56,506 bases of DNA from Oscillospiraceae bacterium (lineage in GTDB: Bacteria; Bacillota; Clostridia; Oscillospirales; Ruminococcaceae), in the NCBI GenBank assembly GCA_020024615.1, contig JAHHTP010000008.1:1-56506 (forward strand), read 5' to 3'. Below the pieces are notes generated by a model. The model was given only the letters and a program-made list of their open reading frames with translations, did no database searches and was not told where the DNA came from. Position numbers and translations under genes: made by a program. Position 1 is the stretch's first letter. Each line of letters opens with the position of its first letter. Below are positions 36,430 through 44,862 of this stretch, piece by piece.

Positions 36430-36458
36430 CACCTTTCTAAAAATAGAAGGGTGTTTTT
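36430..36458 (+). terminator. Expression-platform terminator of the second riboswitch
   Basis: Stem CACCTTTCTA/TAGAAGGGTG (one T-G pair) with a four-base A loop, then TTTTT. It precedes the lipoprotein ribosome binding site by about 25 bases. A second small hairpin ACAGAC/GTCTGT lies just upstream. Confidence 0.85.
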
Positions 36459-36496
36459 CATTTGTACGAAAAAAATATAAAAAGAGGGATTTCATC

Positions 36497-36928
36497 ATGA
36501 AAAAAACATTTACCCGTATCGCAGCAGTTGTTGTCTGCTTGGCTATGGTATTCGCGTTAGGCGGATGTGGCAGTAAAATCGCAGCAGATGGTGCTTGGAA
36601 GACCGCAGCTTATCTGGAAGACACAGAACTGGGCGAAGGTAGCAAAACTTTAACTATGACTGTTGAAGCAGATGAGCAGAAACTGGTATTTACCATTCAT
36701 TCGGATGCAGAAACCGTTGGTGAAGCATTGCAGGAAAATGATCTGGTAGACGGTGAGATGAGTGAGTTTGGCTTGTATGTAAAGGCTGTAAATGGTATTG
36801 TCGCTGATTACGATACTGATCAGACTTTCTGGGCATTTAATAAAGAAGGCGAAATGATGCAGACAAGCCTGGATCTGACCGAATTTGCTGATGGTGACAG
36901 CTATGAGCTTGTTAAAACCAAAGGATGA
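36497..36928 (+). CDS. DUF4430 (transcobalamin-like) lipoprotein, putative corrinoid-capture protein
   Basis: A 143-residue lipoprotein. The signal peptide ends in the lipobox FALGGC, so the mature protein is about 120 residues tethered outside the membrane. The body is essentially one DUF4430 domain, the family related to the C-terminal domain of transcobalamin and intrinsic factor. Signature stretches are TVGEALQENDLVDG, EFGLYVKAVNGI and FWAFNKEGEM. The ATG follows AAAGAGGGATTTCATC. It is the first gene under a cobalamin riboswitch and is followed directly by an ECF S component. Binding of cobalamin and handing it to the S component is the simplest reading, which is inference. Confidence 0.85.
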   Translation: MKKTFTRIAAVVVCLAMVFALGGCGSKIAADGAWKTAAYLEDTELGEGSKTLTMTVEADEQKLVFTIHSDAETVGEALQENDLVDGEMSEFGLYVKAVNGIVADYDTDQTFWAFNKEGEMMQTSLDLTEFADGDSYELVKTKG

Positions 36929-36932
36929 TTTT

Positions 36933-37490
36933 TTGACAAAGCATTCTTCTGTTACAAAGAAAAAGTTGTTGCTGACGCCACTTGAGATGACAATATTTGC
37001 CATGCTCGGTGCGCTGATGTTCTGTTCCAAAATACTGACCGAGGTTTTGCCGAATGTGCATTTTCTTGGGATGTTTACGATGGTATTCACACTGTGTTAC
37101 CGAAAAAAAGGGCTTATCCCGATTTATGTGTATGTGCTTTTGAACGGCATTTATGCCGGGTTTGCAACCTGGTGGATTCCATATCTGTATCTGTGGACCA
37201 TCTTGTGGGCGATTACGATGCTGCTGCCGCAGCGAATGCCGAAAAAGCTGGCTGTTGTGGTGTATTGTGTGGTTTGTGGACTTCACGGGCTTGCATTTGG
37301 TACGCTGTATGCGCCAGCACAGGCTATACTGTTTGGGCTGGATTTTAAACAGATGCTTGCATGGATTGCTGCGGGATTTCCGTATGATGTGGTTCATGCA
37401 ATCGGCAATCTGGTAGCAGGAATTTTGATTGTTCCGCTTTGCATGCTGATTGGTAGACTGGATAAAAATGCCCATAAAATGTATTGTTAA
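36933..37490 (+). CDS. ECF transporter S component, putative cobalamin transporter
   Basis: A membrane protein of about 185 residues with six hydrophobic segments, the size and shape of ECF-transporter substrate-binding (S) components. LTPLEMTIFAMLGALMFCSK at the start matches S-component helix 1 with its small-residue face. I choose TTG at 36933, preceded by AAGGATG at good spacing; earlier ATGs at 36885 and 36903 lie inside the lipoprotein gene. The substrate is inferred from the cobalamin riboswitch and the DUF4430 neighbour, and a CbrT-like role is likely. The shared EcfA/A'/T module is not in the window. Confidence 0.82.
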   Translation: MTKHSSVTKKKLLLTPLEMTIFAMLGALMFCSKILTEVLPNVHFLGMFTMVFTLCYRKKGLIPIYVYVLLNGIYAGFATWWIPYLYLWTILWAITMLLPQRMPKKLAVVVYCVVCGLHGLAFGTLYAPAQAILFGLDFKQMLAWIAAGFPYDVVHAIGNLVAGILIVPLCMLIGRLDKNAHKMYC

Positions 37491-37498
37491 CTGATTTT

Positions 37499-37535
37499 AC
37501 AGACCTTTGTTAAAAAACAAGGGTCTGTATTTTTG
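37499..37535 (+). terminator. Terminator after the ECF S gene
   Basis: ACAGACC and GGTCTGT enclose TTGTT/AACAA, then ATTTTTGTTTTT. The following 90 bases before the typA promoter hold only a weak hairpin (AACCGCT/AGCTGGTT). Confidence 0.8.
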
Positions 37536-37625
37536 TTTTTGGTATGACTGGGGCTTTAGAAGTTATAATAATCGGGATGGGAACCATAAACTTTCGGATA
37601 AACCGCTGAAAAACGAGCTGGTTTC

Positions 37626-37654
37626 TTTACATTGGGATAAAACCATGATAAAAT
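37626..37654 (+). promoter_or_regulatory. typA promoter
   Basis: TTTACA, 17 bases, TAAAAT, about 50 bases before the start codon. Confidence 0.5.
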
Positions 37655-37704
37655 AATAATGTTGTATTATGTAAATTTTTAAATAAAGGAAGGAATAATA
37701 TATA

Positions 37705-39540
37705 ATGGTAAGAAATGACCTTCGTAACGTGGCAATCATCGCACACGTAGACCACGGTAAAACGACCCTGGTCAATGAATTGTTAAAACAGGGCGGCGTA
37801 TTCCGTGAAAATCAGGAAGTCGTAGATCGTGTTATGGACTCCAATGCCCTTGAGCGTGAGCGTGGTATCACCATTCTTGCAAAAAATACCGCTGCATCCT
37901 ATAATGGTGTAAAAATCAATATCATCGACACACCGGGACATGCTGACTTCTCCGGTGAGGTTGAGCGTATTTTAAAAATGGTAAACGGCGTTATTCTGCT
38001 GGTTGACGCAGCAGAGGGTCCGATGCCGCAGACCCGTTTTGTATTACAGAAAGCACTGGAATTAAATCACCCAGTTATCGTTGTTGTCAACAAAATCGAC
38101 CGTCCAGACGCAAGACTGGATGAGGTGGGTGATGAAGTATTAGAGCTGTTGCTGGATCTGGATGCTTCGGAAGAACAGCTGGAAAGCCCGATTCTGTACT
38201 GCTCCGGTCGTACTGGTACCGCTACCTTTGATCCATATGAGGAAGGTAAGGACTTAACCCCGTTATTTGAAACCATTTTGAAGCATATTCCGGCTCCGGA
38301 AGGTGATGAAACCGGCGATGCACAGATGCTGGTATCTTCCATTGACTATAATGAGTTTGTTGGCAGAATTGGTATTGGCCGTATTGAGCGCGGTGAATTG
38401 AAGGTAAATCAGACTGTTGCAGTTGCCGATTACCATAATATGCACGACATCTATACTGGTAAGATTGTTACCCTGTACCAGATTGAGGGCTTGAACCGTG
38501 TACAGGTGGACACTGCTACCGTAGGTGACATTGTATGTTTCTCCGGTATTTCTGGCATTACCATCGGTGATACCATCTGCTCACAGCATGATGTTGCACC
38601 GCTTCCGTTTGTAAAAATCTCCGAGCCGACCATTCAGATGACCTTTGCTGTTAACAACAGCCCGTTTGCAGGTCAGGAAGGCAAATATGTCACTTCTCGT
38701 CAGATTCGTGACAGACTGTATAAAGAAACCTTAAAAGATGTTTCCTTGCGTGTTGAGGATACCGATAATGCCGATGCACTGAATGTCAGCGGCCGTGGTG
38801 AGATGCATCTGTCTATCTTAATCGAGAATATGCGTCGTGAAGGTTATGAGCTTTCCGTATCCCCGCCACGCGTTCTGATGCATGAGATTGATGGTGTTCG
38901 TTGTGAGCCGATTGAGCGTTGCACCATTGATGTTCCGCAGGAATCTGTTGGTGCTGTTATCGAAAAACTCGGTCAGCGTAAAGGTGAACTGGTTGTTATG
39001 AATCCGACCGGCGACCGTACCAAACTGGAATTTTTAATTCCGGCACGCGGCCTGTTTGGCTACCGCAATGAGTTCTTAACCGATACCAAGGGTGAGGGCA
39101 TCATGAACTCGGTATTCGACAGCTATCAGCCGTTTAAAGGTGAGGTTACCCGTCGTCATACCGGCTCTCTGGTTGCATTTGAAACCGGTGAGGCAGTTGG
39201 TTACGGTTTGTTTAATGCACAGGACCGTGGTACGCTGTTTGTTGATGCAGGTACCAAGGTATATGCAGGTATGGTTGTCGGTTCCAACCCGAAAGGCGAG
39301 GATATGACCGTCAATGTATGTAAGAAAAAACAGTTGACCAATATGCGTGCCGCCGGTTCGGACGATGCACTGCGTCTGGTTCCACCTCGTCGTTTCAGCT
39401 TAGAGGAAGCAATTGAATTCTTAGGCGATGATGAGATTTTGGAAGTAACACCAGAATCTATTCGTATCCGTAAACGTACCTTAGACCATACCATGCGTAT
39501 GCGTGAGAATGCACGCCGTCAGGAAGGTTTGCAGCTTTAA
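37705..39540 (+). CDS. typA: Translational GTPase TypA/BipA
   Basis: A ribosome-associated GTPase that aids 50S assembly and stress adaptation. The 611-residue protein has the G1 motif AHVDHGKTT at residues about 14-22, RGITI as switch I, DTPGHADF as G3 and NKIDRP as G4. EF-G-like domains and the TypA-specific C-terminal domain follow. Length is typical. The ATG follows AAGGAAGGAATAATATATA. The M55 peptidase gene lies 12 bases downstream in the same operon. Confidence 0.96.
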   Translation: MVRNDLRNVAIIAHVDHGKTTLVNELLKQGGVFRENQEVVDRVMDSNALERERGITILAKNTAASYNGVKINIIDTPGHADFSGEVERILKMVNGVILLVDAAEGPMPQTRFVLQKALELNHPVIVVVNKIDRPDARLDEVGDEVLELLLDLDASEEQLESPILYCSGRTGTATFDPYEEGKDLTPLFETILKHIPAPEGDETGDAQMLVSSIDYNEFVGRIGIGRIERGELKVNQTVAVADYHNMHDIYTGKIVTLYQIEGLNRVQVDTATVGDIVCFSGISGITIGDTICSQHDVAPLPFVKISEPTIQMTFAVNNSPFAGQEGKYVTSRQIRDRLYKETLKDVSLRVEDTDNADALNVSGRGEMHLSILIENMRREGYELSVSPPRVLMHEIDGVRCEPIERCTIDVPQESVGAVIEKLGQRKGELVVMNPTGDRTKLEFLIPARGLFGYRNEFLTDTKGEGIMNSVFDSYQPFKGEVTRRHTGSLVAFETGEAVGYGLFNAQDRGTLFVDAGTKVYAGMVVGSNPKGEDMTVNVCKKKQLTNMRAAGSDDALRLVPPRRFSLEEAIEFLGDDEILEVTPESIRIRKRTLDHTMRMRENARRQEGLQL

Positions 39541-39552
39541 TAAGGAGATCGT

Positions 39553-40353
39553 ATGAAAGTATATATCAGTGCTGATATTGAAGGTACCTGTGGTATTTGC
39601 TGTTGGGACGAAACCAATTTGCAGACCGAAGTCGGCACCTATTTTAGAGAGCAGATGACTCGTGAAGTTGCTGCTGCCTGTAAAGGCGCACTTGCTGCGG
39701 GTGCAGATGAGATTGTCATTAAGGACGCACACGACACTGCCCGCAACATCATTCCGTCTGGACTGCCGAAAGGCAATATCAAGCTCATCCGTGGATGGGC
39801 AGGAGATCCAGAATGTATGGTGACCAGTATTGACAAAGACTTTGATGCACTTGTTTACACCGGATATCATTCCGCAGCTTCCCTCAACGGAAATCCGCTG
39901 TCCCACACCATGACCACCGATGTACAGCGTGTCACCTTAAATGGTGTGGTTGCCAATGAGTTTTTGATTAACTCCCTGACAGCTGGATATTACGGTGTGC
40001 CGGTTGTGTTCTTGGCTGGTGATAAGGCTCTGTGTGAGTACGCCCAGAATTATATCGCAGCAATGCAGACAGTTGCTGTCAATGAGGGAACTGGAAACAG
40101 TGTCTGTTCTATGCAACCGGAAGTGGCCTGTGATGCAATCGAGGCAGGGGTCAAAAAAGCGTTATTAGGGGACTTATCCCTATGCAAAGTAGAAATGCCA
40201 GAAGAATTTGAACTGGTTGTAGAGTACAAACGCCATAAAGACGCTTATCGCTCCCACTTCTATCCGGGTGCAGAGCTGTTGAATCCGACTACAGTGATCT
40301 ATAAATCTGCGGACTATATGGATGTTTTAAAATTTATTCTGTTCTGTATGTAA
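39553..40353 (+). CDS. M55-family D-aminopeptidase (DppA-like)
   Basis: A 266-residue zinc peptidase of family M55, whose B. subtilis member DppA hydrolyses D-Ala-containing dipeptides from peptidoglycan. Candidate metal ligands are visible in KVYISADIEGTCGI (Asp, Glu), KDAHDTARN, and GYHSAASLNGNPLSHT. It has no signal peptide and should act on imported peptides in the cytoplasm. It is co-transcribed with typA. No dpp-type transporter is adjacent, so the peptide source is unknown. Confidence 0.88.
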   Translation: MKVYISADIEGTCGICCWDETNLQTEVGTYFREQMTREVAAACKGALAAGADEIVIKDAHDTARNIIPSGLPKGNIKLIRGWAGDPECMVTSIDKDFDALVYTGYHSAASLNGNPLSHTMTTDVQRVTLNGVVANEFLINSLTAGYYGVPVVFLAGDKALCEYAQNYIAAMQTVAVNEGTGNSVCSMQPEVACDAIEAGVKKALLGDLSLCKVEMPEEFELVVEYKRHKDAYRSHFYPGAELLNPTTVIYKSADYMDVLKFILFCM

Positions 40354-40367
40354 AAATGTAAATTAAG

Positions 40368-40396
40368 CTGCTTTCCCTTTTGGGAGAGCAGTTTTT
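40368..40396 (+). terminator. Terminator after the M55 gene
   Basis: Ten-base-pair stem CTGCTTTCCC/GGGAGAGCAG, four-base loop, then TTTTTG. Confidence 0.9.
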
Positions 40397-40403
40397 GTTT
40401 TAG

Positions 40404-40432
40404 TTGCCAGTTTTTATAAAATGTGATATAAT
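40404..40432 (+). promoter_or_regulatory. Promoter of the HAD-ybaK-MYG1-radA operon
   Basis: TTGCCA, 17 bases, TATAAT, ending 35 bases before the HAD start codon. Confidence 0.65.
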
Positions 40433-40467
40433 AAGCATACATAACATATATTAAAGTGGGTGAAGAA

Positions 40468-41409
40468 ATGATACAAGCTGTTATTTTTGATATGGACGGC
40501 GTTTTATTTGATACCGAGCGGCTTGCAGTGCAGAGCTGGGAAAAAGCCGGCTTGGAATTCGGCATCAAAGGAATGGGCGATATTGTACCACATGTACTGG
40601 GATTTTCGCAGAAATCTTCCTGGCCGATGGTGCAGAAATTTGTCGGGAAGGATTTCCCGTATGATGATTTTCGCAGACGGGTGCACGACCATTCGTTTGC
40701 CTATTTTGATGAATTTGGCGTGCCAGTTAAAAAAGGTGTGCAGGAAGCGTTGCAGTATCTAAAGGATAACGGCTATCGTACTGCTGTCGCAACTTCGACC
40801 CGACGAGAAAGTGCAATGCATCATTTTCAACAGACTGGACTCAAAGATTATTTTGATGCATTTGTTTGTGGCGATGAGGTGAAAAACGGTAAGCCAGCAC
40901 CGGATATTTTTTTGATTGCAGCCGATAAATTAGGCGTAAATCCAAAAAACTGCATGGTCATAGAGGATTCTCCCAATGGCTTAAAAGCGGCGTTTGCAGC
41001 AGGTGTTACGCCAGTGATGGTGCCGGATCTGATTGCGCCAAACGAAAAATTGGCACAGCTGTATTCATATGTGATTGATAGTCTGTCCGACCTGCCCAAA
41101 CTGCTGGAAAGCGTATCCAAACAGGAGATTCATAAAACCACAGAGGAATATCTGGAAGAACTGCGAATCCTTGCCCGTAAAAATCCGGATTTGAAACAGA
41201 AACTCCTTGCAACCCAGCAGGCAGAACAGCCGCTTGCATGCTTTTGTACACTTGCAAATGAGCAGGGGATTTTGGTGTCGGTTGGTGATATGATAAAACT
41301 TGGCGAGGAGTATTACGATAATCTGTTTAAGAGCTGCAACGGTGCGGCGGTAACCCCGCTGGAAGGCTGGGAAGATGCCTATGAGATGTTTATAGCATCG
41401 TTGTTTTAA
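40468..41409 (+). CDS. HAD-family phosphatase with a C-terminal Nif11-like extension
   Basis: A 313-residue protein. Residues 1 to about 220 are a subfamily IA HAD hydrolase with cap: FDMDGVLFDTE (D8, D10), VATSTRRESAMHH, and VIEDSPNGLKAA. Such enzymes dephosphorylate sugar phosphates or act as beta-phosphoglucomutase. Residues about 230-313 form an extra domain (EELRILARKNPDLKQKLL, then FCTLANEQGILVSVGDM and SCNGAAVTPLEGWEDAYE). Its first half resembles the Nif11 fold, but that is by eye only. ATG at 40468 follows GGGTGAAG; a GTG at 40456 is possible. First gene of a four-gene operon with radA. Confidence 0.8.
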   Translation: MIQAVIFDMDGVLFDTERLAVQSWEKAGLEFGIKGMGDIVPHVLGFSQKSSWPMVQKFVGKDFPYDDFRRRVHDHSFAYFDEFGVPVKKGVQEALQYLKDNGYRTAVATSTRRESAMHHFQQTGLKDYFDAFVCGDEVKNGKPAPDIFLIAADKLGVNPKNCMVIEDSPNGLKAAFAAGVTPVMVPDLIAPNEKLAQLYSYVIDSLSDLPKLLESVSKQEIHKTTEEYLEELRILARKNPDLKQKLLATQQAEQPLACFCTLANEQGILVSVGDMIKLGEEYYDNLFKSCNGAAVTPLEGWEDAYEMFIASLF

Positions 41410-41433
41410 GATAGAAAAGTAAGGTGAAAGAAC

Positions 41434-41922
41434 TTGGCAAAGCAAGCAATTTTAAAAACCAACGCCATGCGGATTCTGGAAACTGCTGGTGTGCCGTATC
41501 AGGTGCATACCTATGAGGCGACCGATGGTCAGGTGGATGGTCTGACCGTTGCGAAAAAGGTTAATATGCCACCTGAAATGCTGTATAAAACACTGGTGAC
41601 GGTTGGGGCAAGCAAAGAACATTATGTCTTTGTGCTGTGCGTGACCGATGAGCTGAATCTAAAAAAGGCTGCTGCTGCTGTCGGTGAAAAGTCCATTGCA
41701 ATGATTCCGGTTGCGCAGATTAACGCACTCACTGGTTATGTCCGTGGTGGGTGCTCCCCATTTGGTATGAAAAAGAAATTCAAAACGGTGGTCAGTGAAG
41801 ATGTGATTCTAAGGGATACTGTCTGCGTTTCGGGCGGAAAGATTGGTATACAAGTAGAGATTACGCCGGAGGATCTGATGAAGGCTGCTGATGCTGTTTA
41901 TGGTGATATTATTTTTGATTAG
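41434..41922 (+). CDS. ybaK: Cys-tRNA(Pro)/Cys-tRNA(Cys) deacylase YbaK
   Basis: A 162-residue trans-editing enzyme that removes Cys wrongly attached to tRNA(Pro). YbaK/EbsC landmarks are NAMRILETAGVPYQVHTYEA, PEMLYKTLV with the conserved Lys, and GYVRGGCSPFGMKKKF. The start is TTG after AAGGTGAAAG. It follows the HAD gene by 24 bases and precedes the MYG1 gene by 10. Confidence 0.92.
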   Translation: MAKQAILKTNAMRILETAGVPYQVHTYEATDGQVDGLTVAKKVNMPPEMLYKTLVTVGASKEHYVFVLCVTDELNLKKAAAAVGEKSIAMIPVAQINALTGYVRGGCSPFGMKKKFKTVVSEDVILRDTVCVSGGKIGIQVEITPEDLMKAADAVYGDIIFD

Positions 41923-41932
41923 GAGATAAGCT

Positions 41933-42844
41933 ATGATAACTGATTTAGAGAGTTTGCGCGCATATCCGTTTGCGATGACACATGGAGGCAAGTTTCATGC
42001 AGATGATGTTTTTTCCACTGCATTTTTAAAAATGCTGGTTCCAAATTTGTCGGTTCGCAGAGTATTTAATGTGCCGGAGGATTTCAAAGGCATTGTGTAT
42101 GATATTGGTCTGGGCGAATTTGACCACCATCAGAATGACGCACCAGTTCGAGAAAACGGTGTTCGCTATGCGGCATTCGGTCTGTTGTGGCGTGCGTTTG
42201 GTAAAGAACTGATGCGCCAGGGCGTGCCGGAAGAAAATCTGGATGCTGAGGTGCAGCGGTTTGATGAAAAATTTATCTGCGCATTGGATTTGGACGACAA
42301 TACCGGATGTGGTGACCAGATTGCAGACATTATCGGGCAGTTTAATCCGCTGTGGGATTCTACAGACAAGCCGGATGCCTGCTTCTTTCGTGCAGTTGCA
42401 TTTGCAAAAATTATTCTGGAGAATAAGATTGCTGGGATTTTTGGAATTTATCGTGCGAAAAAACTGGTGGCAGAGGCTCTGGAAGCATCGGGCGGCGGCG
42501 ATATTGTCACGCTGGAAACTTATGCGCCGTGGAGAAGCGTTCTGATTGATAGTGAAGCGAAATTTGTTGTCTATCCGTCCCAGCGCGGCGGATGGAGCGC
42601 ACAGGTGATTCCGGTATCGGCTGAGGATAATACCCCACGCTGTGCATTCCCGGAGAGCTGGGCAGGCAAATCGTCTGAGGAATTACCGATTATTTCGGGC
42701 ATTTCTGGGCTGCGCTTTTGCCATCATGGCAGATTTTTAATCTCCACCAATACACAGGCGCAGGCAAAAGAAGCCTGTCGGATTGCATTGGCAAAAGCAG
42801 CAATGGAAGCAATGAAAAAAGAGATTGCAGAAAAGGAAGCATAA
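41933..42844 (+). CDS. MYG1-family protein (UPF0160, DHH-like exonuclease)
   Basis: A 303-residue protein of the MYG1 family, whose eukaryotic member is a 3'-5' RNA exonuclease. Metal-binding signatures are THGGKFHADDVFST at residues about 16-29 and LGEFDHHQNDAPVR, with CALDLDDNTGCGDQI in the middle. Bacterial MYG1 function has not been established. It is soluble, of usual length, and its stop is immediately followed by the radA GTG start. Confidence 0.88.
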   Translation: MITDLESLRAYPFAMTHGGKFHADDVFSTAFLKMLVPNLSVRRVFNVPEDFKGIVYDIGLGEFDHHQNDAPVRENGVRYAAFGLLWRAFGKELMRQGVPEENLDAEVQRFDEKFICALDLDDNTGCGDQIADIIGQFNPLWDSTDKPDACFFRAVAFAKIILENKIAGIFGIYRAKKLVAEALEASGGGDIVTLETYAPWRSVLIDSEAKFVVYPSQRGGWSAQVIPVSAEDNTPRCAFPESWAGKSSEELPIISGISGLRFCHHGRFLISTNTQAQAKEACRIALAKAAMEAMKKEIAEKEA

Positions 42845-44221
42845 GTGGCAAAACAGAAATCCTATTTTGAATGTTCCAATTGTGGTTATCAGACCGCTAA
42901 ATGGTTGGGCAGATGTCCCGACTGTGGCAAGTGGAATACTTTAGAGGAGCATATTGACTTAAACACCGTAGCCGGTTATTCTAAAAATGAAGTGGCATCC
43001 ACAGCACAGGCATTTAAGCCGATTACGCTGGATGTGGTTAAGACCGATATTGAAACCCGTTTTTCAACCGGTTCTGAGGAATTGGATCGTGTACTTGGCG
43101 GCGGCATTGTCAGAGGAAGTTTGGTGCTGCTTGGTGGTGAGCCGGGTATTGGAAAATCCACCCTGTTATTGCAGATCTGCGGCTTTGTCGGCAAGACACA
43201 CCGTATACTGTATGTGTCGGGCGAGGAGTCGGCAAGGCAGATTAAATTGCGTGCCAACCGTTTGGAGGTATCGGGGCATAATCTGATGCTATTAACTGAA
43301 ACCGATGTGGCAGGCATTTGCCAGACGGTGCGCAATATCAAGCCGGATGTTGTTATCATCGACTCGATTCAGACAATGAACCTAACTGGCGTCAACTCCT
43401 CTCCGGGCAGTGTCACGCAGGTGCGTGAAACCACCAATGCTTTCATGCGTGTGGCAAAGAGTGAGAATATTTCGTTCTTTGTGGTCGGTCATGTCAATAA
43501 AGATGGCGCGATTGCAGGTCCGAAAGTTATGGAGCATATCGTGGATGCGGTGCTGCATTTTGAGGGAGAACGCACTTTATCTTATCGTATCCTGCGTGCC
43601 ATCAAAAACCGCTTTGGTTCTACCAATGAAATTGGCGTGTTTGAGATGTGGGCAAAGGGGCTGCGCGAGGTTAAGAATCCGTCACTGATGCTGCTTTCGG
43701 AGCGAATGGGCAGCATTTCGGGAAGCTGTGTTGCTTGTGTCATGGAGGGAAGCCGCCCGATTTTGACCGAAGTACAGTCGCTGGTGGCAAAAACCAATTT
43801 CGGTACACCGCGCCGTACTGCTGCCGGATTTGATTATAATCGGCTGGTGATGCTGATTGCCGTGCTGGAAAAACGAGCAGGCTATTTCTTCGGCGCGCTG
43901 GATACCTATATCAATGTGGCAGGTGGATTAAGACTGGATGAACCGGCAGCTGATCTTCCGGTGGCACTTTCACTGGTTTCGGGATTGACCGATAAACCGA
44001 TTTCGGATAAGCTGATTGCATTTGGCGAGATTGGTTTGGGTGGTGAAATTCGTGCAGTCAGTCAGATTGAAGCGCGAGTAAAAGAGGCACAGCGTTTGGG
44101 ATTTACCCATTGTATTCTTCCGTCCCAGCAGATGCAGGCAGTCAAGGAAGCACAGGTTGAGAATATCACCGTGATGGGCGTGCATACTATAAAAGAAGCA
44201 TTGAAAATGATCGGATGTTAA
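42845..44221 (+). CDS. radA: DNA repair protein RadA/Sms
   Basis: A branch-migration helicase that processes recombination intermediates. The 458-residue protein has an N-terminal zinc finger (CSNCGYQT and CPDCGKW), a RecA-like ATPase with GGEPGIGKST as Walker A, the RadA-specific KNRFGSTNEIGVFEM, and a C-terminal Lon-protease-like domain (AGGLRLDEPAADLPVAL). Length is normal. GTG is the start, with AAGGAAGC before it. Last gene of its operon. Confidence 0.96.
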   Translation: MAKQKSYFECSNCGYQTAKWLGRCPDCGKWNTLEEHIDLNTVAGYSKNEVASTAQAFKPITLDVVKTDIETRFSTGSEELDRVLGGGIVRGSLVLLGGEPGIGKSTLLLQICGFVGKTHRILYVSGEESARQIKLRANRLEVSGHNLMLLTETDVAGICQTVRNIKPDVVIIDSIQTMNLTGVNSSPGSVTQVRETTNAFMRVAKSENISFFVVGHVNKDGAIAGPKVMEHIVDAVLHFEGERTLSYRILRAIKNRFGSTNEIGVFEMWAKGLREVKNPSLMLLSERMGSISGSCVACVMEGSRPILTEVQSLVAKTNFGTPRRTAAGFDYNRLVMLIAVLEKRAGYFFGALDTYINVAGGLRLDEPAADLPVALSLVSGLTDKPISDKLIAFGEIGLGGEIRAVSQIEARVKEAQRLGFTHCILPSQQMQAVKEAQVENITVMGVHTIKEALKMIGC

Positions 44222-44223
44222 AG

Positions 44224-44249
44224 AGTAGCCTGGAAACGGGCTACTTTTT
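44224..44249 (+). terminator. Terminator after radA
   Basis: Stem AGTAGCC/GGCTACT followed by TTTTTCTT. Confidence 0.85.
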
Positions 44250-44281
44250 CTTATTTGTAATTTATTGTTTCCAATTTCGAC

Positions 44282-44310
44282 TTGTTTTAAATATTCCCTT
44301 GGGGTATAAT
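44282..44310 (+). promoter_or_regulatory. Promoter of the DUF4358-DHHW pair
   Basis: TTGTTT, 17 bases, TATAAT, with a leader of about 55 bases. Confidence 0.55.
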
Positions 44311-44373
44311 GAAATAGATATAAAATAACATATTTCGTCCGGAAACGACATATTATCATGAAAGGAATATAAT

Positions 44374-44841
44374 ATGAAAAAGACATTTCAAAAAGCTGCT
44401 GCATTCGGTCTGGCAGTGGCAAGTTTATTTACCTTTGCAGCCTGTGATTCCAAAGAAACTGTACAGATAGATGCCGCAAAGGTTGTAGATACGCTGATTG
44501 AACAGGTGAAATTCGAAACCGAACTGGAACTAGCAAAAGATTCTTCCGTTGAACTGCTGTTTGATCTGCCGGAAGGTGTTTCGGTACAGCTTTATAGCGG
44601 AAATGGCGCATGTGCGGATGAACTGGCAGTATTTGACTGCGGCAATGCTGAGAATGTATCCGCTGTAAAGGATGCAGTAGACAATCATCTGGCTGAATTG
44701 AGAGATTCCTTTGTTGACTATATCCCAGAGGAAGCAGCTAAGATAGATGAAGCGATTGTGGAGTCCGAGGGAACCTGCGTTGTGCTTTGTGTCACCGATG
44801 ATGATGCGGCAGAGGCAGCAGTAAAGGCTGCACTGGAATAA
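44374..44841 (+). CDS. DUF4358 family lipoprotein
   Basis: A 155-residue lipoprotein: signal peptide KKTFQKAAAFGLAVASLF with lipobox TFAAC, then a domain of about 130 residues matching DUF4358 (AAKVVDTLIEQVKFETELE, and the ending VVLCVTDDDAAEAAVKAALE). This family often accompanies membrane-bound O-acyltransferases and DHHW proteins, pointing to cell-surface polymer acylation; its biochemical role is unknown. It is 21 bases upstream of the DHHW gene and starts with ATG after AAAGGAATATA. Confidence 0.8.
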   Translation: MKKTFQKAAAFGLAVASLFTFAACDSKETVQIDAAKVVDTLIEQVKFETELELAKDSSVELLFDLPEGVSVQLYSGNGACADELAVFDCGNAENVSAVKDAVDNHLAELRDSFVDYIPEEAAKIDEAIVESEGTCVVLCVTDDDAAEAAVKAALE

Positions 44842-44862
44842 CTGAAATAAGAGGAAAACTAC

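Noticed and set aside
36135..36440. Open frame of 101 codons across the second riboswitch
   Set aside because: It covers the promoter and the conserved aptamer; the RNA structure explains the sequence.
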